From positions 598,014,818-598,078,817 of the forward strand of contig OY728158.1 in NCBI GenBank assembly GCA_963277665.1: 64,000 nt of DNA. The letters run 5' to 3'. Positions 51,268-62,084 of this stretch are shown here, one piece after another. The DNA is from Viscum album (lineage: Eukaryota > Streptophyta > Magnoliopsida > Santalales > Viscaceae). The stretch's first letter is position 1. Every line of letters starts with the position of its first letter. The position numbers and the translations under genes are program-made. The notes beneath the pieces are model-generated. The model did not search any database, had not been told where the DNA came from, and saw only the letters and a program-made list of their open reading frames with translations.

Positions 51268-51428
51268 TGTAACACCCCTAGTTTAATGTTCATAGTCATT
51301 TATTCAAGTATTTTTTAGTCTATATAATGTTCTGATTAATTTTTGAGAGGTTCAAAGGGGTTTTTGATTGTTTTTTAGGATTTTATAGAGGTACAAAGTC
51401 AATGCATAGTTAGTAGAGACCATACAGA

Positions 51429-53648
51429 TGTAGGACCCCGGGACACCCTGAGAGGGGAGGGGTGAATCAGGGTGGCAACTTTTTCTTCTTAATGTTGTGG
51501 ATCTTGTTCCCACGTTGGTAGGAACTACTTAAACCTGTATGATGGATATGAACAGCAATTAAACATTCACATGTAGAGAGATGACACATCTATTTTTACT
51601 TGGTTCACCACTAAGGGCTACGTCCAAGGAGCATACGCCGACAGGTTTTCGGTCGTACCTAAATCCACTATGCTTCACTAGCTATAGATTACAAAGGATC
51701 GGGTATAGTCACTCTGTCCCAGGATCACTTCCTTTACAAAGGTTCATGGATAGCTAACTGCTTCCCTTGGTTCACTCCCGTTGACTCCCCCTGGCTCACT
51801 GCCGTTGGGGAAGTCACACTCAGTTTATAGACGTGAAGGTCTCTTCAATGGATAGACATGAAGTTCTATGTCTCCTGTTCAGCATGATACTTTGCTTGCA
51901 TCATAGTTCAGAGTTAATGCTCTTTTCAGTTCAATCCTCCTTCTTTAGTGCTATGAATGAATGCACTAGATCCCCTTGTCTTCGTTTTCCTGAATCACAA
52001 TCACTGATGTGATTGCTTACTTAATGAAGCTCAGCTTACTCGGTGTTGTCAGAATCAGTTCTCCATGTATGCATGAGATCATGCATGTATCATTTAGATT
52101 TCTTCTTCAATCTCACTTTGCACCAGAAGTATCAGGAAATATTTCAGATCTTGTGCAGCTCCAGAAAGGCGGGCGTGCTTTAACAATATCTGGCTCTTCT
52201 TTTCAAGCCCGGCGCGCAAGTCTCCCCTGGCGCGCAAGTCTTAGGCGCGCAAGTATAAAATGGCGCGCAAGTGTCACAAAAGAACCTGCGCGACTCTGCC
52301 TTCTTGAACTTCTAACCTGCGCGACTCACTTCCTTCCATGCTCAAATCACCTGGGGCGCTCAACCATCAGTCGGCGCGCAACCTCTACTTGCGCGACCCA
52401 ACTACCACTTGCGCGGTTCAACCACCTGCGCGACGAGAGCTCAAACAATCTCAAAGTCTTGAGCTCCGTGAGAAATGAGGAGGGGTGGTCCAGTATTTAT
52501 AGGAAAACTAGACCCCCTGCACGGCGGCACGCAAGCCATCCATCGGCGTGCAAGTCTCGGCCCCTGCTAGGCACTTGCGCGATCAACATCCAAACTTGCG
52601 CGAACATCTTGCCTTTGCCAAATTTGGATCTTCTGATCTCGAAAAACCAAAGGCGTGCAAGTTATAATGCATTCAAGGCGTCGGCGCGCAAGTCTCTTCC
52701 TGGCACATGATTCACCTGTGCGACCTCACCAAAACTTGCACGACCCTTATCCCTTTGCCATATTGTGATGCTCTGATCTTCAAAAACATATGGCGCGAAA
52801 GTTTCCTATCCTCCAAGACTATGGCGCGCAAGTCCCTTTTCCAAAATCAGTCTTCTTCATTTATTGATTTTGAGGCCCTGAAATTTGGCAAACACTGGAA
52901 AACAGCGCCACCTTGTATCTGCTCTTTTTGTACCGCCTCCAGATAATCCATTCCTCTATCGATGTTCTTGAATCAAACATAGATCGTTGACCACAACTCA
53001 TGAAATCGACATGTCACCATGGAATCTCCTTTGTCAACAAATTTGTATGTCGTTTGTTTGCTTTGTCGACAAGCACGATCACCTCAACATCACTTCTTTT
53101 TGGTTATCTTTATCCTTCAGAAACTATTTTTCTTTTATCACAAACTCCACTATTCTGATATGTATTCTTTGAAAGAACAACTTTAGTACCATCATCTTCT
53201 ATGACAATGTGATGTGCATGGCCAGTTCATAAGTCAACTCATTGGCACATTGCCTCCTTCATCAACAGTCATGATCAACTTCATGCAAACCATGGGATTC
53301 AATCCGTCAAGAAGTCTCTAGCATGGTTCTCACGCAATCATGAGTAATTGCATGGTCTTCATCTAAAAACACCATCCTGCTTTAATCATCCTTGGATGGA
53401 TTACTCCTCACATTCGTCATTGTTGTAAACAATGTATCACCTTTGACACATGTTCTTTGAACTTACGATCAGCACAACAATCATCTGAGTCACTACTCCT
53501 CTACTTCATCGGAGTACTTCATGATATCCTTCATTGTGAGCTTCCATTCCTCCATTTTATTGAAGTACTTCTTGATCTATTTCATTTTGATATTCCATTG
53601 ACAACTATTGACAACAAATACAAACCTATACACAAAGTGGTTCCAACA
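51429..53648. mobile_element. Element 6: solo LTR, Ty1/copia-like (SIRE/Maximus style)
   Basis: It starts TGTAGGACCC and ends CCAACA, with 5-bp flanks ACAGA (51424-51428) and GCAGA (53649-53653) that fit a target duplication with one change. The opening GAGAGGGGAGGGGTGAATCAGG and the later ACTTGGTTCACC and GGCTACGTCCAAGGAG words are typical of LTRs of plant SIRE/Maximus-type copia elements, from general knowledge. No interior or second LTR is present, so it is a solo LTR left by recombination between the two LTRs, or another short element. It is much more GC- and CpG-rich than its surroundings in 52.1-52.9 kb. Confidence 0.7.
52200..52840. repeat. Cluster of about 20 GGCGCGCAAGT / CTTGCGCGAC words
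   Basis: Within element 6, variants of GGCGCGCAAGT occur near 52208, 52225, 52241, 52261, 52373, 52542, 52650, 52681, 52791 and 52823. The complementary-type words CCTGCGCGAC or CTTGCGCGAC occur near 52286, 52318, 52388, 52407, 52425, 52574, 52593, 52711 and 52735. Spacing is irregular (15 to 60 bases). Direct and inverted copies could pair in RNA or bind a protein. They are rich in CpG, a methylation target. Confidence 0.75.
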
Positions 53649-55253
53649 GCAGAACCTCTAGAAAATAATGCAGGGGAAGATAGTGGGAACTGGTTAGGTA
53701 CATGGTTTGCGGACGGTTTGGCCAAATAATTTGACTACTAAGGAGAAACCATGCATCTTTAAATAGAGGGAAATTCATGGTTGGTACATGGTTTTTATAA
53801 TAATATGAGCTAGCTATACAAGTTATGGACCTAAGAAAGTAGAACTGCATGATCGGTGAACAATATTTCAAACTGTCCAGCATACATTTTCCCCCCTTAA
53901 AAAGTTCATATATTCTAAAATTAATCATTTTGACCTTGTTTTTCCCTTAATCCTACCATAACACTAATTTATTTTTCTCTCAATACATTATATATTATCC
54001 CCATTTATCTAGGATTGATACTTACACAAATCAATGTGTTTTGGAGGCCCAGATTCCTTGATAATGTGAGTTTTGATTAGATCTGGAAGTTTTGTTATGT
54101 TGTTATTCATTTTCTCTAACCATTTTGAGGTAGGTGGATTCTCCATCGACTCCATTTGATTTAGAACTTAGTAGATTATTTTTAAATAAATATATTTCTT
54201 CATATTGTTTTCAAATATTTCTATTATTTTTTATGGAAATAATTTTTTCTATTACCTTGTAAATTTTGGAAAGTGAATTTTTTCTGAAAATTCTACATTT
54301 TATAATTTTAAAATTTTGATTTTAAAATTATGGTTTTGTTTGATGACAGATAAGTATTTGTTAATTTTTTAAAAATAACTAAATGTTTTTATTGAAATGA
54401 TATGGCATAAATAGTTGGATGTGAGTTGAATCGGATTGATAATGGTTATGAAGTACCACCATCAAATGGGAAAGAGCATGGATGTGAAGTTCCACCATTG
54501 ATGGTGAAAGCAAGATTGTGTCTATGTGTGGTTATTTGTGTGGGTATAGTTAATATTGTGCTAAATCAAGTGATAAATGAGTTAATATCTTGTTAAATCT
54601 TTACTTGGAAAACTATTTTATAGATTTAATATAAAATATTTTTACTTCATAAAATTATTTTTATAAAATGTGTTAACATGTTTTTTCTGATAGCGTGAGT
54701 TGGGAAGTACGTTTTGAAATTAATGTATGTTTAGACTCTCCCTCTATTTTGGAACTATTGTGTGTTTGAAGATATCATCTATCAGTAAAAATGTAAAGTA
54801 AATTTATCTTAATTAATCAGTGATTCTTCTTGATATCGTGGCCTTCACATATGTAGATGGAGATTGAAGTGGGTTGGGTGTTGTTGTTTGATTTCTTCTT
54901 AGGAGTTTGAGTTATGGTATTTTGGTTTTCTTAGAGTATTCATTCTTGTATCTACTTTTAGACTGATATAGTATTTCAGTTTGTTTATACATTGAGATAA
55001 ATTTTGTTTTATTTCAGCAAATAGTTTTTTGTTTTGTTGGATTTGTTTATTTCATTTTACGTTTTAACATTCAAATGAAAAATCATCCCCCAATCTCTCA
55101 TGAGGCCCTTAGAATTTATTTCATGTAATTAGTGTCTTGTTTATTTCACTTAAGGCCTATTAAATTCGTTGTCACTCCTCAATACAATGATGAAGGGGTG
55201 ATGTTTCAAATGGAATATGTCTTGGTCATTCCATCATTCAATTTTGGGAGAAA

Positions 55254-55267
55254 TGGTTTCACTATTG
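55254..55267 (+). promoter_or_regulatory. Element 5 primer binding site
   Basis: TGGTTTCACTATTG, collinear with TGGTATCACCATTG of element 2, directly after the LTR. Confidence 0.5.
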
Positions 55268-55779
55268 TTCAGTTATTGACATATGCAATGGTGATGATTT
55301 TTTGATCCTAGAGATGGAAATGGTATCATTCAATCTCTGGTTATGGTATTAAGGATTATAATTTTCAGAACATGAAATATAGAGCATAAAAATGTGTATA
55401 TAACCTCTTTTTGATGAACTTCAAGTTACTAAGTAGTTTGGGAACATTATTGTTTTTAGACACTATTAGGTGATTTTTCACCTTATTTTTATGGGATTAT
55501 CATAATGAGAGTTGCATGACATGCATCGATAATAAAACATCCTAGAAGTAATGTACTATTCATTTTGAATAAAATGTTTTATGAAATATAAAAATGGTGT
55601 GATTTTTAAAATGATAAAATGGTTTTTTTGAAAAGTATAGTTGTAGTACTTTCCAAAATGGTTAAAATGTTAATGATTGTTCAATTATGGAAATCTATAT
55701 TGTCATATTTGTTGATTTGGTATATTGAAATGGATAATTCATTAATTTCTATTGAGGTACACTAAATTTTTATTTTTAG

Positions 55780-56163
55780 GTTATAGGTAATGGAATTAGG
55801 TAGGATAGTATAAACTAACTGAAAGGGGATTCTAAAAATTTGGTTGCACCTGAGCCACAGGTGAACCAATAGTTGGTTAAATGAATTTTCCAAGATTTTA
55901 AGTATGCTGATAAGGTTAATAGAAATTATGAACCTTAAAAATTTGACCATACATTTTAGTTCCAAAATAAAAAACCCAAAATATTTTGGGGGAATTCTAA
56001 GGTAGAAAAATTCAAAGTATAGTTTAACATGATGAATCGAATCTTCAATTTCCATGGGACACTAGAAAAACTGAAAGTGAAAATGGAAATGTATATTCTG
56101 GTGGAATTTTCATTATAATGGGTGGAATTATAAATTTAAGCTGAATTAGACCAAGTCATGATG
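55780..56163 (+). pseudogene. Element 5 gag start, truncated
   Basis: MELGRI near 55790 corresponds to MEPSRY of element 2 gag, and NPKYFGGIL near 55972 to the PPMFFGDSM block. The stretch carries stops and ends abruptly at element 7 (56164). The sequence between 55268 and 55780 is the leader. The minus-strand open frame 55762-56055 is antisense. Confidence 0.6.
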
Positions 56164-58413
56164 TGACGTCCCGGACCCGGCTTCCCCTCAACCCAAGCCC
56201 TAAGCCCGGTTGGCCACATGACCCCTGGCTCATCTCCCCATAGGCTAGGGGCTGCCGACTAGCAGTGGGGGTCTAATGTTAAGTCAGTGGGGAGACTGTA
56301 CCCCCATGACAGAGTACACAGCGGTATAGTAGCAAGTGATTAAATAGCTGAAGCACAACTAATGGATAAACATGAGAAATGGGGGAACATACAAACCAAA
56401 CAACAGATGTATGGAAACCTGGATAAATATACAAAAGCCACATAATAAATTTCTGATACAAAATGGATGCATGGAATGACGATGCAATGGAAATAGATGG
56501 AATACATGCTATACATTAATACAAAAAGAGAACAAAAGTAGTCCATGAGCATCCCTAGCCAAGACCAGTTCTTTTCTAGGGAACTACAGCTAGAACGTAC
56601 ATGTATCAACAACCAGAAGCTGGACCTTTTCCCCAACTAGTACCTGCATCATTAAAGTCTACACGGGTTCCATGGAGGCCACCCGAGTAGGATGTGAGAC
56701 AAGTCTCAGTATGCAACCACCAATGGGGTCTACGTGTAATCCAACTAGGTGTTCTAAAAATAAACAGTGTGTGGTAAACTGCAAGTAAGTAAAGAAAATT
56801 AATAAACAACCCTCCCACTCAGGTTCCGGAGGGATACCTGTCGGTTCTACCCGCTTAAGCTCATGGCGGGTATTCTGAATGATCACAAGGGGTATAAGTA
56901 GATAGATATAGGTTATCATTGGTACGAGGTAAACATGCCTCTCATACATGATTCTGACATATGTAATAATCATCACTGGCATACGGTATGAATGCCTCTC
57001 ATCCACAATCACTGCAAATGGCGTGGGGAATAATGCCTCCCACCCATAAAGGATATATCTGAACAGGGTAAGAATGCCTCCTGCCCTCACATGGAGATTC
57101 ATCTGGCATAGGGTAATAATGCTTCCCACCCACATGCGGAGATTTATCTGGAAAGGGGTTAGAATGCTTCCCACCCACACACGGAGATTCATCTGGCACT
57201 GGGTAAGAACTCTTCCCGCCACACACAGGTTATCACAAGCTTGTCAACACGGTAAGGAATAACTATTCACATCACAATATAAAAGGCAATCCATCTTATA
57301 TCATATCACATTAAAAAACATGGAGTTTCTCTATCATATTATAAGGAAAACATACATCTCAATTAATTAAAGGGTTCAGGAAATCTCATCCTAGCTAACC
57401 TCTAACCAAGTCATCTCATTTTCCTAACATGGAAAATGCCTTTCAAGACATATTGTAAAGGTCCAAAGGTGAAAAAGGGAAAAATCTCAAGACATATCAC
57501 CTATGGTGGACCACTCCTGGTCCACACCTCATCCAAATACCCTAACAAGGTAAGATTCATCAATATCACACCACATGGGTCATTTAGATATGAATCGGTA
57601 ATTTCAAATAAGGGGTTTTGCGAAAGACAAACCACGACATGACGATAATTACTCAAAAATGAGAAAATCCAAAATGGAAACCGCGTGACCACCTACTATA
57701 GAGCTGTAGGCGTAGGCTTGCTTGATATCAAACTCAGATTCGCAGTAGGTTTGAAGAGATCTGAGTTCCAGTCTAATTCCCTTGAAATAGGGCATATGGG
57801 CCTGAATCAAAATAACAAAATAGAAGGCAAGATTCACCGAGGAAAAAAGGGTGCGTGAGGTAAGCCTTACTGAGGGTGATATAATGCTTCCGTCGAATCA
57901 AGATTCAGACACCGGGGGAAGAATCCACAAGAGAAAGAGAGGTAGGAGGTTTTTGGGGCTCAAATGAGGGCTCCCATAAGTTCTGTCCGTAGGAAGGAGG
58001 AAGAAGAAAAGCTTAAGGATTAAATAGAATTTAAGGGGAAAATAGTAATTTCACCCAGAATAGGGTCGCACGGTTTAGGCGCACGGTTTACCCAAACAGT
58101 GTGCAAACTATGCGCACCTCCCTACCTCCCAGATGAAAGGATGCACGGACGTGTGGCCTGGTCCGCATGGTTGTGCACCCCCTACAGGTGCCCCTTTCTA
58201 AAATTGCACGGTTTATCCCAAACCATGCGCAGACCGTGCGCCGGTCATGTGTCACTGCCTATAAGCCCATTTATCAAACTCACGGGCTCCGAACAAACCC
58301 CAAACACTCCCCAGAATTTCTTTAGGATTTTACACACATGAAACAAGCTTAAAGAAATTATTTTAAAGAAAAACCAATGATGCATACCTTTCCCAAAGAT
58401 TCGGGTCGTTACA
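56164..58413 (-). repeat. Element 7, 3' LTR
   Basis: On the minus strand it runs from TGTAACGACCCG (58413) to CGGGACGTCA (56164), the usual TG...CA ends with an extended inverted match. The polypurine tract GGAGGGGATG adjoins it. Inside are a 45-bp tandem repeat (56915-57227) and, at 58060-58260, several GCACGGTTT and AAACCRTGCGC words. All open frames in this region, including a 187-codon one at 56659-57222, are products of the repeats and GC-rich sequence, not genes. Confidence 0.85.
56915..57227. repeat. 45-bp tandem repeat in the element 7 LTR
   Basis: Units start at about 57003, 57048, 57093, 57138 and 57183; the last three GGAGATT(C/T)ATCTGG starts are exactly 45 bases apart. Two more diverged units can be followed back to about 56915. 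Each unit has the core GGGTAAKAATGCYTCCCACCC. Because 45 is a multiple of three, the repeat gives long repetitive open frames on both strands. Confidence 0.85.
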
Positions 58414-58424
58414 ACATCCCCTCC
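58414..58424 (-). promoter_or_regulatory. Element 7 polypurine tract
   Basis: Minus strand GGAGGGGATG ends at the LTR start TGTAACG. Position and composition are exactly those of a plus-strand primer site. Confidence 0.8.
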
Positions 58425-58429
58425 ATAAT

Positions 58430-58900
58430 GTAACTCGTCCCCAAGTTGGCCTTCCGAGGGTACTGAGGTGTCCTCAATGAAAAGATCTAGTCATTGAGAA
58501 CGCATACCAGCCTCTCGCTCCCAGATCTCATCTTGTACCAGTTTGTGCTTCTATAGCACTCGTACAAGAGGAACAGACCTGCCACGAAGTGTCTTCACGC
58601 TCTAGTCAACAATTCGCATCGGATACTGCTCTAAGGAAGCATCTATATCTAGTTTAACCTTATTAGGTTGAAAAACACGAGTCTGATCTGAAAATTACCA
58701 GCGTAGCTGAGATACATGAAAAACATAATGCATGGCCTGATATCTCTACGGAAGTGAAATCTGGTAAGCTACGGGTCTGATCCACTTCATCACCTCAAAG
58801 GGTCCTACGAACCTCGGTGAAAGCTTACCCTACTTCCATATGAATCTTTTCCCCAACCTGGGCGAGACCTTCAAGAAACCCGATTCCCAACCTCGAACTC
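58430..58900 (-). pseudogene. Element 7 integrase tail and chromodomain
   Basis: The minus strand reads FLKVSPRLGKRFIW near 58885, then GKLSPRFVGPFEVM, the GPF-type integrase tail. HYVFHVSQLRW near 58725 follows. RSVPLVRVL, a stop, and HKLVQDEIWEREAGMRSQ at 58500-58560 form the chromodomain end, with a stop where YPxLF would begin. Most of it is open with a few stops. Such modules are thought to steer integration into heterochromatin. Confidence 0.8.
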
Positions 58901-59160
58901 AAGAGTTCGCTAGTGCTTGTTTGCATAGGACTATTGTCTAGAATGAGCTGTCTGTATATACTTCCTAATAATCTGTATCTGCTCTGTAGTCTCCTACACA
59001 AGATGTAGTCCTAGAAAAGCTACCTCCCCTGCTTCAAGCCAACACAAAGGTGAGCGACAAGGCCTACCATATAAGGCTTCACAGGGAGCCATCTCAATGG
59101 TATCCTAGAAGCTATTGTTATAACTAAACTTGACAAGAGGATTGAGTTTCTCACATGAAA
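58901..59160 (-). pseudogene. Element 7 integrase, part after the catalytic core
   Basis: By position this is the stretch between the DDE core and the tail. On the plus strand the CCATATAAGGCTTCACAGGG near 59068 is the reverse of the conserved YEALYGR block. Stops interrupt it. Confidence 0.6.
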
Positions 59161-59161
59161 C

Positions 59162-59800
59162 TCAAAAATCGAGAACACAGGAACGTAACATATCCTCTAT
59201 TACCTGTATAGTCCGCTTGGTCTCTCCGTCAGTCTGTGGGTGATTGGACATGCTCAAAAGTATCTGGGTACCCAAGGCCTTCTGTAAACCCTTCCAGAAC
59301 CGAGATATAAAATGAGGATCTCTGTCCGAGACAATAGAATTAGGTGCCCCATGAAGGCGCACTATTTCCTTGACATACAGTCTTCCTAATTCATCAGCCG
59401 TGAAGGTCTCCTGCAAAGGTAAGAAATGTGCGACCTTCTTCAGACGGTTTACGATAACCCATATTGCATCATTGCCACGAGGTGACATAGGTAAACTGAT
59501 TACAAATTCCATAGAAACATCATCCCATTTCTAATCCGGAATGGACATCGGCTACAAAAGCCCTTCCGGAAGCTGATGTTCTGCCTCCACCTGCTGACAG
59601 GTGGAACAACGCGTGATAAACCCGTATTTCTCCCGCTTCATGTTAGGCCACCAGTACTGTCGTTGCAAATCACGATACATTTTGGTGATGCCTGGGTAAA
59701 CTGCCCATGTTGTAGCATGGAAATCCCTCATAAGCTCATCTATGATGTCTTCTGGGACCCATACACCCCCTTGGAACAATACCGTATCACCTTTATCCAT
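59162..59800 (-). pseudogene. Element 7 integrase, zinc-binding and catalytic domains
   Basis: The piece 59800-59552 holds the zinc-binding region: MRDFHATTWAVYPGITKMY, then YWWPNMK and CSTCQQVEAEHQLPEGLL, with both cysteines and one histidine kept (the usual SxHPG reads AVYPG). The piece 59512-59162 is the core. Its MEFVISLP has E for the first catalytic D. VSDRDPHFISRFW keeps the second D. At 35 residues further, HPQTDGETKRTIQ has K where the catalytic E belongs (usual DGQSERT). Two of three catalytic residues are thus changed, so this integrase should be inactive. A stop lies between the two pieces, near 59532. Confidence 0.85.
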
Positions 59801-59803
59801 GGT

Positions 59804-60350
59804 CTAATTCGTAGAGGCATCATCGGCGACAGTTTCTCGTAGAACAAGGCTTTCCAAATCTGATAACTGTCTTGCCCTAACATGTTCCAAAAGAGTAGAT
59901 GTCACCGCTAAGGCTGAAAGAATAGTTTGACCGTGACCCTCTTGTACCTCAATGTGAATCTCCGAAAATAGGGCCATCAGCTTCCACTCCTCATTATATT
60001 CCTGAACCACTTGTGACTGATTTCTCCGACTCAGTGCATCGACTACTGAATTTCTTTTCCCAGGAGTGTAGGCTAGTTCAAAATCAAAGGATTGCAGGTA
60101 CTCAACCCACCTGCGTTGCCTGAGATTTAGATCCCACTGAGTGAAGATATAATTGAGGCTTTTGTGGTCAGGGAATACCAAAAAATTATCTCCCAACAAA
60201 TATTATCTCCAATAGAGTAAGGAATGTACAACCGCTGCGAGCATGAGGTCGTGCGTCAGATAATTCCGTTCATGAGCCTTTAACTAATGAGAACCATATG
60301 CAACGACTCACTCATTCCACATCAAGACAGCTCCAAGCCGATACCTGAAT
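59804..60350 (-). pseudogene. Element 7 RNase H
   Basis: The open piece 60199-59804 reads LVFPDHKSLNYIFTQWDL, the conserved FTDHKSLKYIFTQ block, and FELAYTPGKRNSVVDALSRR, the classic end of the gypsy RNase H. The upstream part (60350-60200) reads VVAYGSH, a stop, then LKAHERNYLTHDLMLAAVV, in which the catalytic glutamate of DLEL reads M. The linker to integrase follows. Confidence 0.85.
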
Positions 60351-61250
60351 CAGGAATAAGCTTTTCCTGGCTCTGGCAAGACCAGTATCAGTACTGAAGT
60401 TAGTCTGCCCTTCAGTTCCTGAAAAGCTACTTCATAAGGTTCTGACCAATCGAATCTCATCCCCTTTTTAGTCAAAGCTATAAGCAGTGCTGCTAGGCCT
60501 GAAGAGTCCTGAATGAATTGCCAATAATACCCAGCAAGCACCAAGTAACTTCTAATATCAAATACGTTCTTGGGCTGCTCCCATGAAATTACAATACTCA
60601 CCTTCTCAGGGTCAACTGAAACTCAAGACTCAGAAATAATGTGACCCAGGAAGTGAACCTTATTTATCCAAAAGTGTAATTTACTGAGCGTAGAATAGAG
60701 ATGATTCTCTCTTAGTGTATTCATCACGATCTCAAGATGGGGTTCATGGTCGTGTCTCAAGCGTTAATAGACTAAGATATCATCCACAAAAACAACCACA
60801 AAATAATCACAGTAAGGGTGAAAAATCAGATTCATAAGATCCATAAACACTGCAGGTGCATTTGTAAGCCCAAACTACATGACTAGGTACTCATAGAGGC
60901 CATACCTGCTTCTGAATGCCATGCGAGGTATGTCTGAAGTCCTAACATGCACCTGGTGATAGCCCGACCTCAAATCTATCTTTGAAAACACCTTCACTCT
61001 TTAGAACTGATCGAAGAGGTCATCAGTTCGAGGTAAATGATACTGATTCTTAATAGTCAGCTGATTTAACATAAGATAATCCACGAAAAGATGAATGGTA
61101 CCATCTGCATTCTTCGAAAAGAGAACCGGTGATCCTCAAGGAGAAGTACTGGGACGTATAAAGCCTTTTGCTTCTAGGTCCTCCAACTGACTCATGAGCT
61201 CCATAAATTCTTTAGGTGCAATCCTATAAAGAGGAATGGTCACTAGTGCT
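60350..61250 (-). pseudogene. Element 7 reverse transcriptase
   Basis: At 60800-60769 the minus strand reads [11 protein letters not shown], an intact catalytic YVDD-type site. Upstream blocks are readable: MELMSQLEDLEAKGFIRPST near 61190 and an [12 protein letters not shown] block near 61100. The downstream piece 60601-60350 reads SYLVLAGYYWQFIQDSSGL and MRFDWSEPYEVAFQELK, the thumb and connection. There are several stops. The active site survives although neighbouring domains are damaged. Confidence 0.85.
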
Positions 61251-61423
61251 GCTCCTAGTATAAGCTCAATAGTTAACTCCACCTATCGCACTGGAGGTAG
61301 ACCAGAGAAATCATCAGAAAATACTTAACTGAAATGCTCCACCACAGGAGGATAAACCGAGGGTTGTAGCCCTTGGTTATCAAGATAAAGACTGGAATCC
61401 TGTGACGTGACATCACTTAAACT

Positions 61424-61850
61424 CTAGTGTTCTGGTACTATTCGTGTCGCACTAATATCCCTTTCTCCCTTATGCACATGTGTCTCGCCCTCTGGTGATG
61501 TAAACGCCACCCTCCGATGATAGCATTCAATCCAGGCTCTATAGGGAACTAACAAGTCCATCCCGATTATTACATCAAAACCTGTCATTTCTAGAAAATA
61601 CAGGTTCCACAAGAAAAGGTAACCACCCACCTCGAGGGGAAAATTCTTACAATGATGAACACCCTCTGAACGGATACCTAATGGGGTATCTAACATGGTA
61701 ATGCCATGGTATGACTCAACGTTGAGGCCCAAACATCCAATAATCGCCTCTGTTATAAAAGAGTGAGAATCACTTCTGCCAAAAAAGAAGATACTAATGT
61801 AGAGGCAACTAGAATCGTACCTCGTACAGTAGATGGTCTGGCTTACTGAT
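61424..61850 (-). pseudogene. Element 7 aspartic protease
   Basis: Minus strand RGTILVASTLVSS near 61830 is the start; then FFGRSDSHSFIT near 61780 stands where FDSGASHSFIS belongs, so the D-S-G triad reads G-R-S, and a frameshift lies just upstream. GLNVESYHGITML, FPLEVGGYLFLWNLYFLEM and FDVIIGMDLLVPYRAWIEC follow in one open piece (61732-61424), matching the rest of the family's protease. The catalytic aspartate is lost. Confidence 0.82.
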
Positions 61851-62084
61851 CCTGTGGAGTAGGCTCGACTGCATACAACTGGCCGGTACCATGTTCCTGA
61901 GTCATAGCCTGGCTGACCTGAACAGACCCACCCTGCTGGAACTAAGAGTCATATGCCTGATTACCTCTGTCTCGACTACCACCACGGCTTGACCAGGAGG
62001 CTGTATTCAAACCGCCTGATTGACGTGATCCTACCGATCCAGCACTAGATTGTGGAGTAGGTACAACCCGAATGGCCTGAAGGA
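61851..62084 (-). pseudogene. Element 7 gag-protease linker
   Basis: The minus strand reads VLQAIRVVPTPQSSAGSVGS, then SGGLNTASWSSRGGSRDRG, a Gly/Ser/Gln-rich linker usual between the CCHC knuckle and protease, with stops near 61943 and 61853. Confidence 0.65.

Larger units (their letters stand above)
51268..55250 (+). repeat. Element 5, 5' LTR, interrupted by element 6
   Basis: The LTR consists of 51268-51428 and 53654-55250, about 1.75 kb together, equal to the element 2 LTR. The join is supported by element 2: ACCATGTAGCATCTCTAAGA (17647) spans what is split here between ACCATACAGA and GCAGAACCTCTAGA. The end region near 55180-55250 matches 44389-44470. Confidence 0.72.
51268..56163 (+). 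mobile_element. Element 5: second member of the element 2 family, cut by elements 6 and 7
   Basis: It starts TGTAACACCCCTAG at 51268. Its 5' LTR (51268-51428 continuing at 53649 to about 55250) is collinear with both LTRs of element 2. The primer-site-like TGGTTTCAC at 55254, a leader and the beginning of gag follow, all matching element 2. At 56164 it is cut by element 7, so the rest of gag-pol and the 3' LTR lie outside. It sits in the tail of the element 2 3' LTR. Confidence 0.75.

Noticed and set aside
52009..52710. 233-codon open frame in element 6
   Set aside because: Its repetitive Arg/Ala/Ser peptide comes from the GGCGCGCAAGT words inside a solo LTR; it has no family motif.
56659..57222. 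187-codon minus-strand open frame, and overlapping frames near 57000-57260
   Set aside because: Translations of the 45-bp tandem repeat of the element 7 LTR; frames are open on both strands.
56915..57227. CRISPR array
   Set aside because: Units are contiguous diverged tandem repeats without unique spacers, in a plant retrotransposon LTR.
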